A stretch of DNA of 64,000 bases from CAXBID01 sp963815305. Its GTDB lineage: Bacteria > Bacteroidota > Bacteroidia > Flavobacteriales > Flavobacteriaceae. Where the stretch lies: NCBI GenBank assembly GCA_963815305.1, contig CAWFFW010000001.1:1-64000 (forward strand), written 5' to 3'. Of the stretch, positions 1 to 8,638 are shown one piece after another. Within the stretch, counting starts at the first letter, position 1; each line of letters opens with the position of its first letter. The notes beneath the pieces were generated by a model. That model had not been told where the DNA came from. It made no database searches and was given only the letters and a program-made list of their open reading frames with translations. A program made the translations under genes and the position numbers.

Positions 1-1478
1 TAGTAAGAATTTATGAGAACAATGACGTTCTGGAAGTTCAGATTATCGAGAATCTGCAAAGACAGGATGTCGAACCGACCGAAGAAGCTGAAGCGATTGC
101 TTACCTAAGTGAGAAATATGCGCCTACCGAAATAGCGAAGCGGTTGGGAAGAACTGATAACTTTATCAGACAGCGACTTAAACTGGCTGGATTGATTGAC
201 GGTTTCAAGCAATTTGTACGCAATGGCGAAATGACCATCCCTTTAGGTGTAGGTGTAGCACTATTCGAACCGGAAGAACAGCAGATGATGCTGGAAACGA
301 TGGGCGAGGATTTTAGTGCACATCAAATCAATAGGATGATTAAAGACCAGACCTACGATTTGGAAAAGGCATCCTTTGATGTAGCCGATAAAAAATTAGT
401 TCCGAAAGTTGGGTCTTGTGTTGAATGTCCTTTCAATGCAGCTAATCAAGGCAATCTGTTCGGCGAAGGAAAAATGGTCTGTACAAAAGCAGCCTGTTTT
501 GAAACGAAGAAAAGCAAATCGTTCTTGAACCTGATTGAAAAATCCAAGAAAGAGAATATCCTTTTAATCCCTGAAATACGACAGTATTGGGCAGATGACG
601 AGAACAATCAGCTCATTATATCACAATTGGAAAAAAACGGATTGAAAGTCTATCTATTGGACGATGTTGAAATTATAGAGAATTCGATTGAGCCAACAAT
701 CGAGGGTATTAAGATAGAATATCAACATTACGATTATTCTGAAGATGAATTAAAGGCAGAATTGGATGAAGCAATGCAGAATTATAAAGAAGCATTGGAA
801 GAATACAATTCAGCGAAAGAAAACGGATTCGTAAATGGAATTTTATTCCATCCTGAAACTTACAGGAATAAAGAGGTCTTTGTAAAGATTGTTGAAAAAT
901 CAAAGAACGATTCTACGGATTATTCGGCACCATTGGCCAACAGAAAAATGGCAGATTGTACCCCTGAAGAACAAATCGTTAAAATCAGCGAAAGGGAAAT
1001 CCGTAAAAAGCAAATAGAGAACAACAAGCAGTTTGAAGAAGTTGTAGAAATGATTCGTGAGACGAAATACATTGATACGAAGAAGACACTTTCAACAGAT
1101 GAAATGGTGGCATTCTCGATATCGCTCTTTGAAAATAATGTGGACAATATGAGCCGACAAAAGTATTTCTCAAAGTTCTTGGGCGACACTTCAAAGATGA
1201 CCAAAGTTGATATGGTCGAAAATTTCAAGAAGAAGTTCAAAAAGGAAATCTTTCACAAGTTGATACGCTATATGCTCACAAAGCAAGTGCATTTTGGCGA
1301 AAGCAATCACGTCAATAATCTGACGAACATTTCATTTTACAATGCGATGCAGGGATATTACAAATCCAAGATTGCTGGCATTGAAAAAGAATATGCTGAA
1401 AAACGAGACAATCGTGAGGAACGTTTGAAAGAGCGTATCACAGTTCTTGAAAAGCAAATTAAAGAACTCAACGATTAG
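1..1478 (+). CDS. ParB/RepB/Spo0J-like nuclease-domain protein, 5' end outside the window
   Basis: The reading frame is open from the left edge, so the start lies outside the window. The first readable residues include VQIIENLQRQD, the ParB-family helix that follows the N-terminal nuclease/CTPase fold. A helix-turn-helix stretch (EIAKRLGRTDNFIRQRL) comes next. A cysteine-rich segment (CVECPFN ... CTKAACF, about nt 415-505) follows, which I associate with ParB-like proteins carried by Bacteroidetes conjugative elements. The C-terminal half is charged and probably helical, ending in a coiled-coil-like stretch rich in E, R and K. A TTG near 144 is only an internal codon. The likely role is DNA binding for partition or maintenance of the integrated element. 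Neighbours (DUF932, SSB, DUF6876) fit a conjugative-element backbone. Confidence 0.75.
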   Translation, partial: VRIYENNDVLEVQIIENLQRQDVEPTEEAEAIAYLSEKYAPTEIAKRLGRTDNFIRQRLKLAGLIDGFKQFVRNGEMTIPLGVGVALFEPEEQQMMLETMGEDFSAHQINRMIKDQTYDLEKASFDVADKKLVPKVGSCVECPFNAANQGNLFGEGKMVCTKAACFETKKSKSFLNLIEKSKKENILLIPEIRQYWADDENNQLIISQLEKNGLKVYLLDDVEIIENSIEPTIEGIKIEYQHYDYSEDELKAELDEAMQNYKEALEEYNSAKENGFVNGILFHPETYRNKEVFVKIVEKSKNDSTDYSAPLANRKMADCTPEEQIVKISEREIRKKQIENNKQFEEVVEMIRETKYIDTKKTLSTDEMVAFSISLFENNVDNMSRQKYFSKFLGDTSKMTKVDMVENFKKKFKKEIFHKLIRYMLTKQVHFGESNHVNNLTNISFYNAMQGYYKSKIAGIEKEYAEKRDNREERLKERITVLEKQIKELND

Positions 1479-1490
1479 CTTTTGTTGTTC

Positions 1491-1530
1491 GAAGAGGGGT
1501 CGGCATTCGTGCTTGCCCTTCTTCTTTTTT
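1491..1530 (+). terminator. Probable intrinsic terminator after the ParB-like gene
   Basis: An imperfect stem pairs GAAGAGGG with CCCTTCTTC (one bulged base) and is followed by a run of six T. It starts 12 nt past the ParB-like stop codon. Confidence 0.55.
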
Positions 1531-1739
1531 ATGATAGTTTTTTAAAAGATGTATTTACAAGGAAGGGGTTATCAATCAATAGTTAGCGCAAAGGTAAACT
1601 CGTAAAATACACCCATCAAAAGACTACGGCATAAAGCCAACGCAACATCCTACGCTTATTTATTCCGTTTCCTTTTGAGCTGAGATTTTAGCTTCCGTTT
1701 GGGTACTGCTCAAATATTGTTTAATCAAAATATATCATT

Positions 1740-1901
1740 ATGAAACGAGTATCCAAAAAACCTAAAATTTCGCTACAAGAAGCTGAAAAGCATTATCAGT
1801 CGAGTAGTGAAAATTACAAAATTGATAGTGGTGAAAGTCACTTGGCTTATTACAGGGATAAGCATCCCAACTATTACCGAGTATTATCGGAAAATGTTTA
1901 A
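1740..1901 (+). CDS. Small hypothetical protein, 53 aa, overlapping the possible DUF932 start
   Basis: An ATG-initiated frame of 53 codons begins MKRVSKKPKISLQEAEKHYQ and ends at a TAA. It is basic at the start and rich in polar and aromatic residues after that. The frame overlaps the long but implausible upstream extension of the DUF932 gene in another frame, and its stop sits inside ATGTTTAA. That is the arrangement expected if this small gene is real and the DUF932 gene starts at 1894 or 1918. No family was recognised. Confidence 0.45.
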   Translation: MKRVSKKPKISLQEAEKHYQSSSENYKIDSGESHLAYYRDKHPNYYRVLSENV

Positions 1902-1917
1902 TCTAAATTCAAAAGCT

Positions 1918-2754
1918 ATGTATTTACAAAATTTGCAACAAGATGAAATCTTTGTTCCATCAGAAATGAAATCCTTAAAAAGTCTGACACAGATGGAATC
2001 CCGAAGAGGGCTTGAAAATGCCATAATCTCTAATGGCAAAATCGTCAATGTGGTCTCGAACAGCTATGGCCACATTCCAAATCAACTATTCTTCAAGAAA
2101 GCTGAAGAAATGCTGACCGATGCACAGCTAAATTTCCACAAACGCACCATCAACAAAAATGATAGGTCGTTCATTACCGATTTTATTATCGACGACAAAA
2201 GCCAGTTTATAGTCAATAACCATAAGGACTTGATATTGCCGATGCTTCGGTTCAAGAATTCGTATGACGGAAGTGAAAAGACCTCTGGACACTTCGGTTT
2301 TTATAGAGAAGTGTGCTCAAATGGTCTGCACGTGTCACAAGCAGAAATCGAGTTTTCCATAAAACACAGTAAGAACAATACACACTTGATTATGCCAAGG
2401 CTGAACAATCTATTCGATAAGTTTCTGGATAATGAATTCTACACCATTACCAAGAAGTTCGACAAGATGAAGGAATTTAAAATCATCGATACTCAGGAAT
2501 TTGTAAAAGCGATTCTTGACAAAACAAAACTGTTTCGGTATGAATGTAGCGATAAGAACAGCGACCCGTCGAAAAAATCTCGTGAGGTCATAGAAATCTT
2601 GAACTATGAAGCCTTGTTGCTCAATGAAGAACCAAATCTGTGGTTAGGTTACAATGCGTTTAATTCAGTACTTCATAATGTCTTAAAGAAAAGCTTTGGC
2701 CAACAAGAACGGTTGGATAAGAAACTGTTCGATGAAGTTTATGCAATGGCATAA
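1918..2754 (+). CDS. DUF932-family protein
   Basis: The product is about 278 aa if started at ATG 1918 (MYLQNLQQDE...). The frame is open further upstream from a GTG at 1807, but that part is read through the small 1740-1901 gene and looks non-native. ATG 1894 is the other candidate. The sequence (NGKIVNVVSNSYGHIPN, then a FRNSYDGS-like segment and GFYREVCSNGLHV) is typical of the DUF932 phage/plasmid-like family found in mobile elements. The molecular function of that family is not established to my knowledge. It lies between the ParB-like and SSB genes, consistent with an element-maintenance module. Confidence 0.75.
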   Translation: MYLQNLQQDEIFVPSEMKSLKSLTQMESRRGLENAIISNGKIVNVVSNSYGHIPNQLFFKKAEEMLTDAQLNFHKRTINKNDRSFITDFIIDDKSQFIVNNHKDLILPMLRFKNSYDGSEKTSGHFGFYREVCSNGLHVSQAEIEFSIKHSKNNTHLIMPRLNNLFDKFLDNEFYTITKKFDKMKEFKIIDTQEFVKAILDKTKLFRYECSDKNSDPSKKSREVIEILNYEALLLNEEPNLWLGYNAFNSVLHNVLKKSFGQQERLDKKLFDEVYAMA

Positions 2755-2837
2755 AATAAATAAAGGTTTGTCCAGTACCTCAAACTGGATTTTTTTGTGC
2801 TTGCTACTTATAGGTTTAAAAGCAATACCGTTCAGCC

Positions 2838-3014
2838 CATTCCCCTGCATTACGCAAAAAAGCTTCATTTCGGGAAAAGCGCTTCCTATAATAATCTTGG
2901 ACATAACTTCAAAGTTTCCGTTTTCCATTCCACTTGCCCGTTCACTCCCGAGAAATATCGGGAAACGGTCAAACTGCATTCCAACCTACACCTTCAAAGT
3001 TAAGTCCGCTTTAA
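2838..3014. repeat. Structured non-coding repeat, copy A
   Basis: This is the first of two diverged direct repeats whose starts are 221 nt apart. Shared blocks in order are CATTCCCCTGCATT, CATTT-GGGAAAAG, TCTTGGACA, TTTCCATTCC, a hairpin, CATTCCA and AAGTCCGCTTTA. The hairpin in this copy (2940-2969) pairs CCGTT with AACGG outside TCCCGA/TCGGGA. Neither strand gives a convincing conserved protein across the repeat. Confidence 0.6.
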
Positions 3015-3058
3015 ATCCTGAATAATGAGAATTAATAGTTTTCTTAATCCAATCAGTA

Positions 3059-3234
3059 CATTCCCCTGCATTTCGCCAAAAGCTACATTTTGGGAAAAGA
3101 GCTTCACTACAAAGGTCTTGGACACAATCCCCAATTTCAGCTTTCCATTCCGTTAACCCTTCCCGTCCCGAAACTTCGGGACTGGGAAGGAACACTTCAT
3201 TCCAGAGCCAAAATCGTGAATTAAGTCCGCTTTA
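3059..3234. repeat. Structured non-coding repeat, copy B
   Basis: This is the second copy of the ~177-nt unit. It keeps the same block order as copy A, but its hairpin (3159-3190) has a different outer stem, CCTTCCC with GGGAAGG, around TCCCGAA/TTCGGGA. The pairing is kept while the bases differ, which points to selection on a folded RNA or single-stranded DNA. An unrelated role, such as an origin or transfer site, is equally possible. Confidence 0.6.
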
Positions 3235-3742
3235 CATCGGAAAGCCATCGGCTTGATTTTCTTGATAGGATTTTCGGCACGGACTTCTTGAGCCCTCACT
3301 CGAAAATCCTTAAAAACCAAACCGCTGTCTTACACATTTTAAGGGGTTTATAATGGATTAAGCCCTTGTTGTTTTTCGGGGCGTCGAAAAACAGGCACGA
3401 CATAACCAATTCTAATATAAACACAGCTACTTATCTCGCTTAACTGTCGGTACGCTCAAACGCAACTGCGTTTAAAAGAATTGCTAATGCCCTTATGGAA
3501 CTTGTCAAGACTATACAAAGTTTTAGTGAAAAATAAGGCTTCTACTTCCTTGAAAATCCAAGGATTTTACTACGTCGCAAACACACCTGATTTATTCCCT
3601 AAAAGTCTGGACAAAACCCACTCTATCCATTGTGCGGTGCACAGAAGAAAAGAACAAACACCCCTTAAAATTTAATTCAGTTTAAATCAAATAGGGGAAA
3701 TATAAACCAGTCTGTAACAAAGCAGACACAAATCTTTTTATT
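3235..3742. other. Non-coding region with three inverted repeats upstream of the SSB gene
   Basis: No credible gene is seen. Three perfect inverted repeats are present: AGGATTTTCG/CGAAAATCCT (3267-3276 and 3301-3310), TGTTTTTCG/CGAAAAACA (3370-3378 and 3385-3393) and AAACGCA/TGCGTTT (3458-3464 and 3467-3473). Short open frames here have poor composition. The region probably holds the SSB promoter and may be part of a replication or transfer control region. Confidence 0.4.
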
Positions 3743-4087
3743 ATGAGTACTATTAAAAATCACGTACAGTTAATTGGAAACGTTGGACAAGAACCAACTA
3801 TTACGAACCTTGAAAGCGGAAAGAAAGTAGCCCGTTTTTCACTCGCCACAAATGAGTATTACAAAGATGCCAAAGGCGAAAAACAAACTGACACTAATTG
3901 GCATACGATAGCTGCTTGGGGCAAGACTGCCGAAATTGTAGAGAAGTATGTTGTTAAAGGCAAAGAAGTTGGAATATCGGGAAAACTTAAAACCCGAAGC
4001 TATACAACTGATGATAACGAACAACGCTATGTTACCGAAGTTATAGCCGATGAAATCCTATTACTTGGAAGCAAAGACGACAAGTAA
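3743..4087 (+). CDS. ssb: Single-stranded DNA-binding protein (short, element-type)
   Basis: The 114-aa product has the SSB OB fold: MSTIKNHVQLIGNVGQEPTI, then FSLATNEYYKDAKGEK..DTNWHTIAAWGKTAE and KGKEVGISGKLKTRSYT. It binds single-stranded DNA during replication, repair or transfer. It is shorter than chromosomal SSBs and ends ...LLLGSKDDK, so it lacks the glycine-rich tail and the acidic DDLPF-like tip that recruits partners. Short SSBs of this type are common on Bacteroidetes conjugative elements. The ATG follows an A/T-rich leader (TTTTTATT). Confidence 0.92.
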   Translation: MSTIKNHVQLIGNVGQEPTITNLESGKKVARFSLATNEYYKDAKGEKQTDTNWHTIAAWGKTAEIVEKYVVKGKEVGISGKLKTRSYTTDDNEQRYVTEVIADEILLLGSKDDK

Positions 4088-4093
4088 ATGTTA

Positions 4094-4140
4094 AAATGAA
4101 AGAGGGCGTAACCGTTGAAAGATGCGCCCTCTTTTTCATT
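4094..4140. terminator. Terminator hairpin after the SSB gene
   Basis: A strong stem pairs GAGGGCG (4102-4108) with CGCCCTC (4125-4131), followed by TTTTTC. A run of A on the other side (AATGAAA) could make it work in both directions. Confidence 0.8.
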
Positions 4141-4165
4141 ATTCACACTTTAAATAATATGTACA

Positions 4166-4546
4166 ATGAAAGCACAAGTTAACGAAATCAAAGAAGGATT
4201 GCAACATTTTCACGGAACGGAAATGTTCTATCAAATCCCATTATTAAGAACACGTTTTACAGACGGTTTAAAATACCTTGCTAACGTGGCAGATTGTTTT
4301 TGGCTCATTACGGACACGTCCGTAATCGCAAAAAGTCTGATGAACCGAAGCGAATTTATCACAATCGATTTTAAAAGATTGCCCGAAGAAAAACAGGATT
4401 ATTCGGGTTACGAAGCCGAGATAATTTACAGCGATTGCAATGATAATATCTTGGAAAAGCAAGGATATAGAGCAACCGATTTTCCACTCGATGAACTGCG
4501 GTTATTTTTTGTAAATGATACGCTGATGTTACCAAGCGAATATTAA
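4166..4546 (+). CDS. DUF6876-like hypothetical protein
   Basis: The product is 126 aa. The pattern LQHFHGTEMFYQIPL...FTDGLKYLANVADCFWLI near the N-terminus matches my memory of the DUF6876 family, small proteins seen on Bacteroidetes conjugative elements, with a conserved aromatic core and no known function. The C-terminal half is acidic (DYSGYEAEIIYSDCND). It follows the SSB terminator and precedes another small gene on the same strand, so the two may be co-transcribed. No signal peptide or membrane segment is seen. Confidence 0.65.
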   Translation: MKAQVNEIKEGLQHFHGTEMFYQIPLLRTRFTDGLKYLANVADCFWLITDTSVIAKSLMNRSEFITIDFKRLPEEKQDYSGYEAEIIYSDCNDNILEKQGYRATDFPLDELRLFFVNDTLMLPSEY

Positions 4547-4558
4547 AATTTTGAAGCT

Positions 4559-4756
4559 ATGATTTACATAAAATTTCAAGATTTGAGCGAGGAAAAACAA
4601 GAGGAACTTTTACAGGTTTCGAGAGAACACGTAACACATCTTTATGGGGAATCCATAAAAAAATATGTAGAAGAAACTGGTGCAAATTATGAAAACTTGA
4701 TTGACGAGGAAATGATTAAAAACTTATACACCTATAATTTCGTTTTCAACATTTAG
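4559..4756 (+). CDS. Small acidic hypothetical protein, 65 aa
   Basis: The frame starts MIYIKFQDLSEEKQEELLQV and ends ...YNFVFNI. It is soluble, acidic and largely helical in appearance. It starts 12 nt after the DUF6876-like stop with a similar leader (TTTTGAAGCT), and a strong terminator follows its stop. Both points support a real gene at the end of a two-gene unit. Function unknown. Confidence 0.6.
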   Translation: MIYIKFQDLSEEKQEELLQVSREHVTHLYGESIKKYVEETGANYENLIDEEMIKNLYTYNFVFNI

Positions 4757-4776
4757 CACTATTATATAGAGCAACG

Positions 4777-4806
4777 AACACCTCTAAAATTTTAGAGGTG
4801 TTTTTC
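4777..4806 (+). terminator. Terminator with a perfect 13-bp stem
   Basis: A perfect palindrome, AACACCTCTAAAA followed by TTTTAGAGGTGTT, ends in a run of T and stands 20 nt after the preceding stop. Confidence 0.85.
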
Positions 4807-4994
4807 TATGCAATTAACATATAGTCAAGAAAAAAACGTATCTTTATTTCGCTGAAATTCAGCATTCAAATTTAAGTAGGGTTATCCACTTTTCGACTTT
4901 CGCCGATAACCGTACACATCGAAAAATAACATATCGGAAAATCATTTTCCCTGAAAATAGCAATCGGATTTTTAGCCGGATTGTATGGATTTTT

Positions 4995-5088
4995 GTCACG
5001 CTTGCGCGTGACGAAAAGGAATAGCAAGAGGGTAACACGGCAAGCCGATGTTACATATATTCATTTGATATTCAATTCATTGAATATC
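4995..5088. other. Cluster of three hairpins in a gene-free stretch; candidate transfer or replication site
   Basis: Three inverted repeats lie within 94 nt. GTCACGC/GCGTGAC (4995-5001 and 5006-5012) comes first. A composite hairpin at 5032-5054 has outer arms GTAACA/TGTTAC and inner arms CGGC/GCCG around AA. GATATTCAA/TTGAATATC (5067-5075 and 5080-5088) is third. None is followed by a T tract on the plus strand, so simple termination is unlikely. Just downstream is a truncated mobilization gene, so an oriT-like role is reasonable but unproven. Confidence 0.4.
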
Positions 5089-5194
5089 AGTTGTTTATTT
5101 AGGTTTTGAATGCTTATTTGAATAGTGCGATTTCATAAAGTTTATTGAAAACCCTGCGAAATGCACCAGAAACATTGAAAAAGTTTATTGAAAA

Positions 5195-5290
5195 ATGAAA
5201 GTTAAGGACAAATATGAATATGCTTATACAGCAATCAATTTAAAGCGCCATGTTGTAAAGCGCTTTCGTAAACTATCAGCCAAACAGTAG
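5195..5290 (+). pseudogene. Truncated BfmA/BtgA-like mobilization protein, N-terminal 31 codons
   Basis: The frame reads MKVKDKYEYAYTAINLKRHV and continues with KRFRKLSAKQ to a TAG. From memory this matches the start of BfmA/BtgA-type mobilization proteins of Bacteroidetes elements, which continue with a further DNA-binding part. After the stop the expected continuation is not found in any frame, so the gene looks cut, not merely frameshifted. A 15-nt direct repeat (AAAGTTTATTGAAAA at 5137-5151 and 5180-5194) precedes the start and may be an operator. Confidence 0.5.
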
Positions 5291-6295
5291 GTAAAACTCT
5301 TATTTTATACAATGAGTGGAAGCTTAAACGACGAGATGAAGAAAAACCGATGATACGGAAATGTATTGTTTGTAGACAATGCGAGCTGATGCTCATCATT
5401 TTAGTAAAAACTGCGGATGAAAAGAAAAACGTTTTTAAAGTTATGGATTTAGAGGCTGCATGGAGCAAGGAGAATCCATAAGTTTAGAAATGCAGCAAGC
5501 TCGCCTAAAGCGAGTGCGGTAGTTTTGTTATTTTTAAGATTGGTATTATTACATTCTATACGGAGTAAATAGAATCAAATTTTATAAATTAACATAATTG
5601 ACCTCAATGTTTATAGAGAGTACAGAATACATTATGTTAATTTGGGTAATAGTTTTTCGTTTTCTAAATCATTAAAGATAAATTTTTGGATTTGCCGCAA
5701 ATTTTCATCTGTTTATAGGGCTTTCAAGACTATTTGCCGCAAAAATGAATATATTAAGGAGTATAAATTAAAGATATTAATTCTTAAACAACTTAAAATA
5801 AGTGCTTTAAGAATGATTAAAACTATGCAACGTCGCTTTAGCGCGTTGCCCTCTTGCTTTACATTCAACGTTTGCAAAGCAAACATCAAATGAAAACAAT
5901 TTAAAGGTCATGTTTTTAATTAATAAGAAAAATTAAAAATCCATATGATAATCTATAAAACCTACTTAAATTGCAAAAAATAGGAATTTTCAACTTTTTT
6001 ATATGGAAGTTAAAACAAGTAAAAGACATCAAAACTTCCGCTTAGCCAGCCATAATGGCGGTATAAAAAGAATAAACTTACGCATATAAACAAACTCTCT
6101 ATAAGCTACAAGCCGCCGCTAAAACAGCACATTTAATTTTTTCAAACGCATTATCCAAAGCTGAAAAATTAAAAGAGCTGTTTCTGCATTTGCACTTGAG
6201 CAAGTTTATCGACAAACGAATGTGAACAAAAAAGCAAACAAACAGAACAAATAGAGAAAATCTTTTTTAACTTGTGGAGTTGAATATGGAAATGT
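5291..6295. other. Gene-poor stretch between the mobilization remnant and the restriction-modification genes
   Basis: A short open frame without a clear start ends at 5481 (...LEAAWSKENP) and may be a remnant. An open frame at 5642-5893 begins with TTG and has a low-complexity K/I/F-rich composition, so I do not call it a gene. A hairpin (GCAACG-t-CGC with GCG-CGTTGC, 5827-5849) is visible. The rest is AT-rich with no recognised feature. The promoter of the methyltransferase must lie near 6200-6290. Confidence 0.4.
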
Positions 6296-7561
6296 ATGAT
6301 AAAAGAAAGAATTGATATAGAAAACATTGATGGACAGCTATTTGAAATCCAAATAGTTGAGCCAAACAATTCTAAACCAGCTTCTTTCACTCACTATTTG
6401 CACAATTACACAAATGGAGTTTCGCAGTTTTACAAAAAAGATGCACTAGCATTTGTTAAAGAAATACTCACAAAAGAATATCCGACTGACGAAATCACGA
6501 ACAAAGTTGCTGAAGATGCTCTTCAATATCTAATCTTTGACTTAAATAAAAGTGTTCCTTTTCCAGCACCAAAAAAACCAAAGTTTAAATTTATAGACTT
6601 ATTCGCTGGAATTGGTGGATTTAGAATGGCATTTCAAAATCTCGAAGGTAAATGCGTTTTTACGAGCGAATGGGATAAATATTCAAAACAAACGTACAAA
6701 GCTAACTTTGGAGAAATACCTTTTGGCGATATAACTAAAGATAAAACTAAAAGCTATATTCCTGATAATTTTGATGTACTCTGTGCTGGCTTTCCGTGTC
6801 AAGCATTTTCAATTGCTGGTAGACGAGGAGGATTTGAAGATACTCGTGGAACTTTGTTTTTTGACGTCGCAGAAATCATTAAGAAAAAACAACCCAAAGC
6901 TATCTTTTTAGAGAATGTAAAAGGCTTGCGAAATCACGATAAAGGAAAAACATTGGCTACGATTTTAAATGTCTTAAGGGAAGACTTAAACTATTATGTT
7001 CCAGAACCACAAGTACTAAATGCCAAAGAATTTGGAGTTCCACAGAATCGTGAGCGAATATTTATCGTAGGTTTTCGAAAAGATTTAGGAATAACAGAAT
7101 TTCAATATCCTGAACCAACTAACAAAGACGCAGTTTTAGATGATATTTTAGAACAAGAAGAAGTTTCCGTAAAATATTATTTATCCACAACATATGTTCA
7201 AACTCTCAAAAACCACAGAGCACGACACGAAAGCAAAGGAAACGGTTTTGGTTACCAAATTATTCCAAATGATGGAACTGCTAATGCTGTTGTTTGTGGC
7301 GGAATGGGAAGAGAAAGAAATCTAGTTTTAGATGACAGATTAACAAATTTTGTTCCAGTAACTCACATAACTGGCGAAGTTAATCGAGAAGGAATTAGGA
7401 AAATGACACCACGAGAATGGGCAAGGCTTCAAGGCTTTCCAGATGACTTTAAAATTGTGGTTTCAGACGCGCAAGCATATAAACAATTTGGTAATTCAGT
7501 TGCAGTTCCCGCAATTCAAGCAACAGCGGAAAAAATTATCGAAAAACTTAATTGCAAATGA
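6296..7561 (+). CDS. DNA (cytosine-5-)-methyltransferase, HpaII-type
   Basis: The 421-aa product carries the ordered motifs of m5C methyltransferases. They are motif I FIDLFAGIGG (about residues 99-108), motif IV GFPCQAFS with catalytic Cys168, motif VI ENVKG, motif VIII QNRER, and the C-terminal TPREWARLQGFP...QFGNSVAVP of motifs IX-X. An N-terminal extension of about 95 residues precedes motif I. The target-recognition region lies roughly between residues 270 and 365. The next gene is an HpaII-family endonuclease, so the inferred target is CCGG. The stop overlaps the downstream ATG (ATGA), indicating translational coupling. With the endonuclease frame broken, this enzyme may act as a solitary methyltransferase. 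Confidence 0.93.
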   Translation: MIKERIDIENIDGQLFEIQIVEPNNSKPASFTHYLHNYTNGVSQFYKKDALAFVKEILTKEYPTDEITNKVAEDALQYLIFDLNKSVPFPAPKKPKFKFIDLFAGIGGFRMAFQNLEGKCVFTSEWDKYSKQTYKANFGEIPFGDITKDKTKSYIPDNFDVLCAGFPCQAFSIAGRRGGFEDTRGTLFFDVAEIIKKKQPKAIFLENVKGLRNHDKGKTLATILNVLREDLNYYVPEPQVLNAKEFGVPQNRERIFIVGFRKDLGITEFQYPEPTNKDAVLDDILEQEEVSVKYYLSTTYVQTLKNHRARHESKGNGFGYQIIPNDGTANAVVCGGMGRERNLVLDDRLTNFVPVTHITGEVNREGIRKMTPREWARLQGFPDDFKIVVSDAQAYKQFGNSVAVPAIQATAEKIIEKLNCK

Positions 7562-8638
7562 TTACAGGTAATAAAGGCGAATGGAGCGAAATTTACGCTC
7601 TTTTCAAGTTATTAGGCGACAAACAACTTTTTCTTGGAAATAAAGAAATTGAGAAACTTGAAGGATTAGTTTATCCTATTATAAAAGTTCTTCGCTCTGA
7701 GAATAATGGCAATTTTGAGTACTCAATTCAAGACGAGATAATTTTAATTTCAGGCGACGAGCAAGTTTTAAAAATACCAGTTGAAGAATTTAAAAAGAAA
7801 GCGATATTTCTTCTAAAAGCTATTAAAGAAAATAAGGAAAGAACATTTTTAGTGCCAGAAATTGAAGAGTTTATGCAGTCGATAAACTGTATTTCTTTAA
7901 AAGCAAATTCATCAGCAAAAACTGATATTACTATTGTAGTTCACGACCAACGAACGAATCAACAACCAACTTTAGGATTTAGTATCAAATCTCAACTTGG
8001 CAGTCCTTCTACTCTGCTTAATGCTGGAAAGACAACTAATTTCATTTTCAAAATAAATGGAATTGACCTTTCAGAAAATGGCATTGAAGAAATCAATTCG
8101 ATTTCCACAAGAAGTAAAATAATGGACAGAATTTCGCAAGTTCAAAACAAGCTTGGCCAATTCGAGTTCGTTAAAACAGAACGACAGATATTCTCAAATA
8201 ATCTTGTTTTAATAGACAGTTTACTTCCGCAAATTCTATCTCAAATTGTTTTTGACTTTTATTCAAGTGAATTTTCGCATTTGACAGATTTAGTAAATCA
8301 GACATCAGAAGAAAAATCCATTAAATTTTGACATAGAAAACGAACATAAATTTTATGAATATAAAATAAAGCGTTTCTTAACAGACGTTGCACTTGGTAT
8401 GATGCCTTCAAAGGTTTGGAGCGGAAAGTATGATGCAACTGGTGGCTATTTAATTGTTAAAGAAAATGGCGATGTCCTTTGTTATCACATTTACAACAGA
8501 AACGAATTTGAGGACTACTTGCTAAATAATACCAAACTTGATACTGCAAGTTCATCAAGACACGGATTTGGCGAAATTTATCAAGAAAATGGACAATTGT
8601 ATTTCAAACTAAATTTACAAATCAGATTTATAAAATAA
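7558..8638 (+). pseudogene. HpaII-family type II restriction endonuclease, frameshifted
   Basis: The start is ATG 7558 (MITGNKGEWSEIYALFKLLG), overlapping the methyltransferase stop. The N-terminal frame runs to a TGA at 8329-8331. The +1 frame then reads ...NPLNFDIENEHKFYEYKIKR and on to a C-terminal part (VWSGKYDATGGYLIVKENGD ... SSSRHGFGEIY) ending at 8638. Joining the frames at the A5 run at 8312-8316 (removing one A) restores one protein of about 360 aa, close to my recollection of HpaII (~358 aa). Conserved charged residues are present in both halves. The family cuts CCGG. Either the gene is inactivated, or the A run is miscounted, or slippage restores it. The last codon overlaps the next gene. 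Confidence 0.85.

Noticed and set aside
2683..3195. Open frames on both strands across the structured repeats
   Set aside because: The frames differ between copy A and copy B and are broken in the aligned positions, so no single protein is conserved. The structure explains the similarity better.
3481..3675. 64-codon open frame before the SSB gene
   Set aside because: TTG start, no leader signal, overlaps no conserved motif, ends in the SSB promoter region.
5642..5893. 83-codon open frame starting with TTG
   Set aside because: Low-complexity K/I/F/S composition, no start signal, lies in a gene-poor stretch with a hairpin inside its 3' end.
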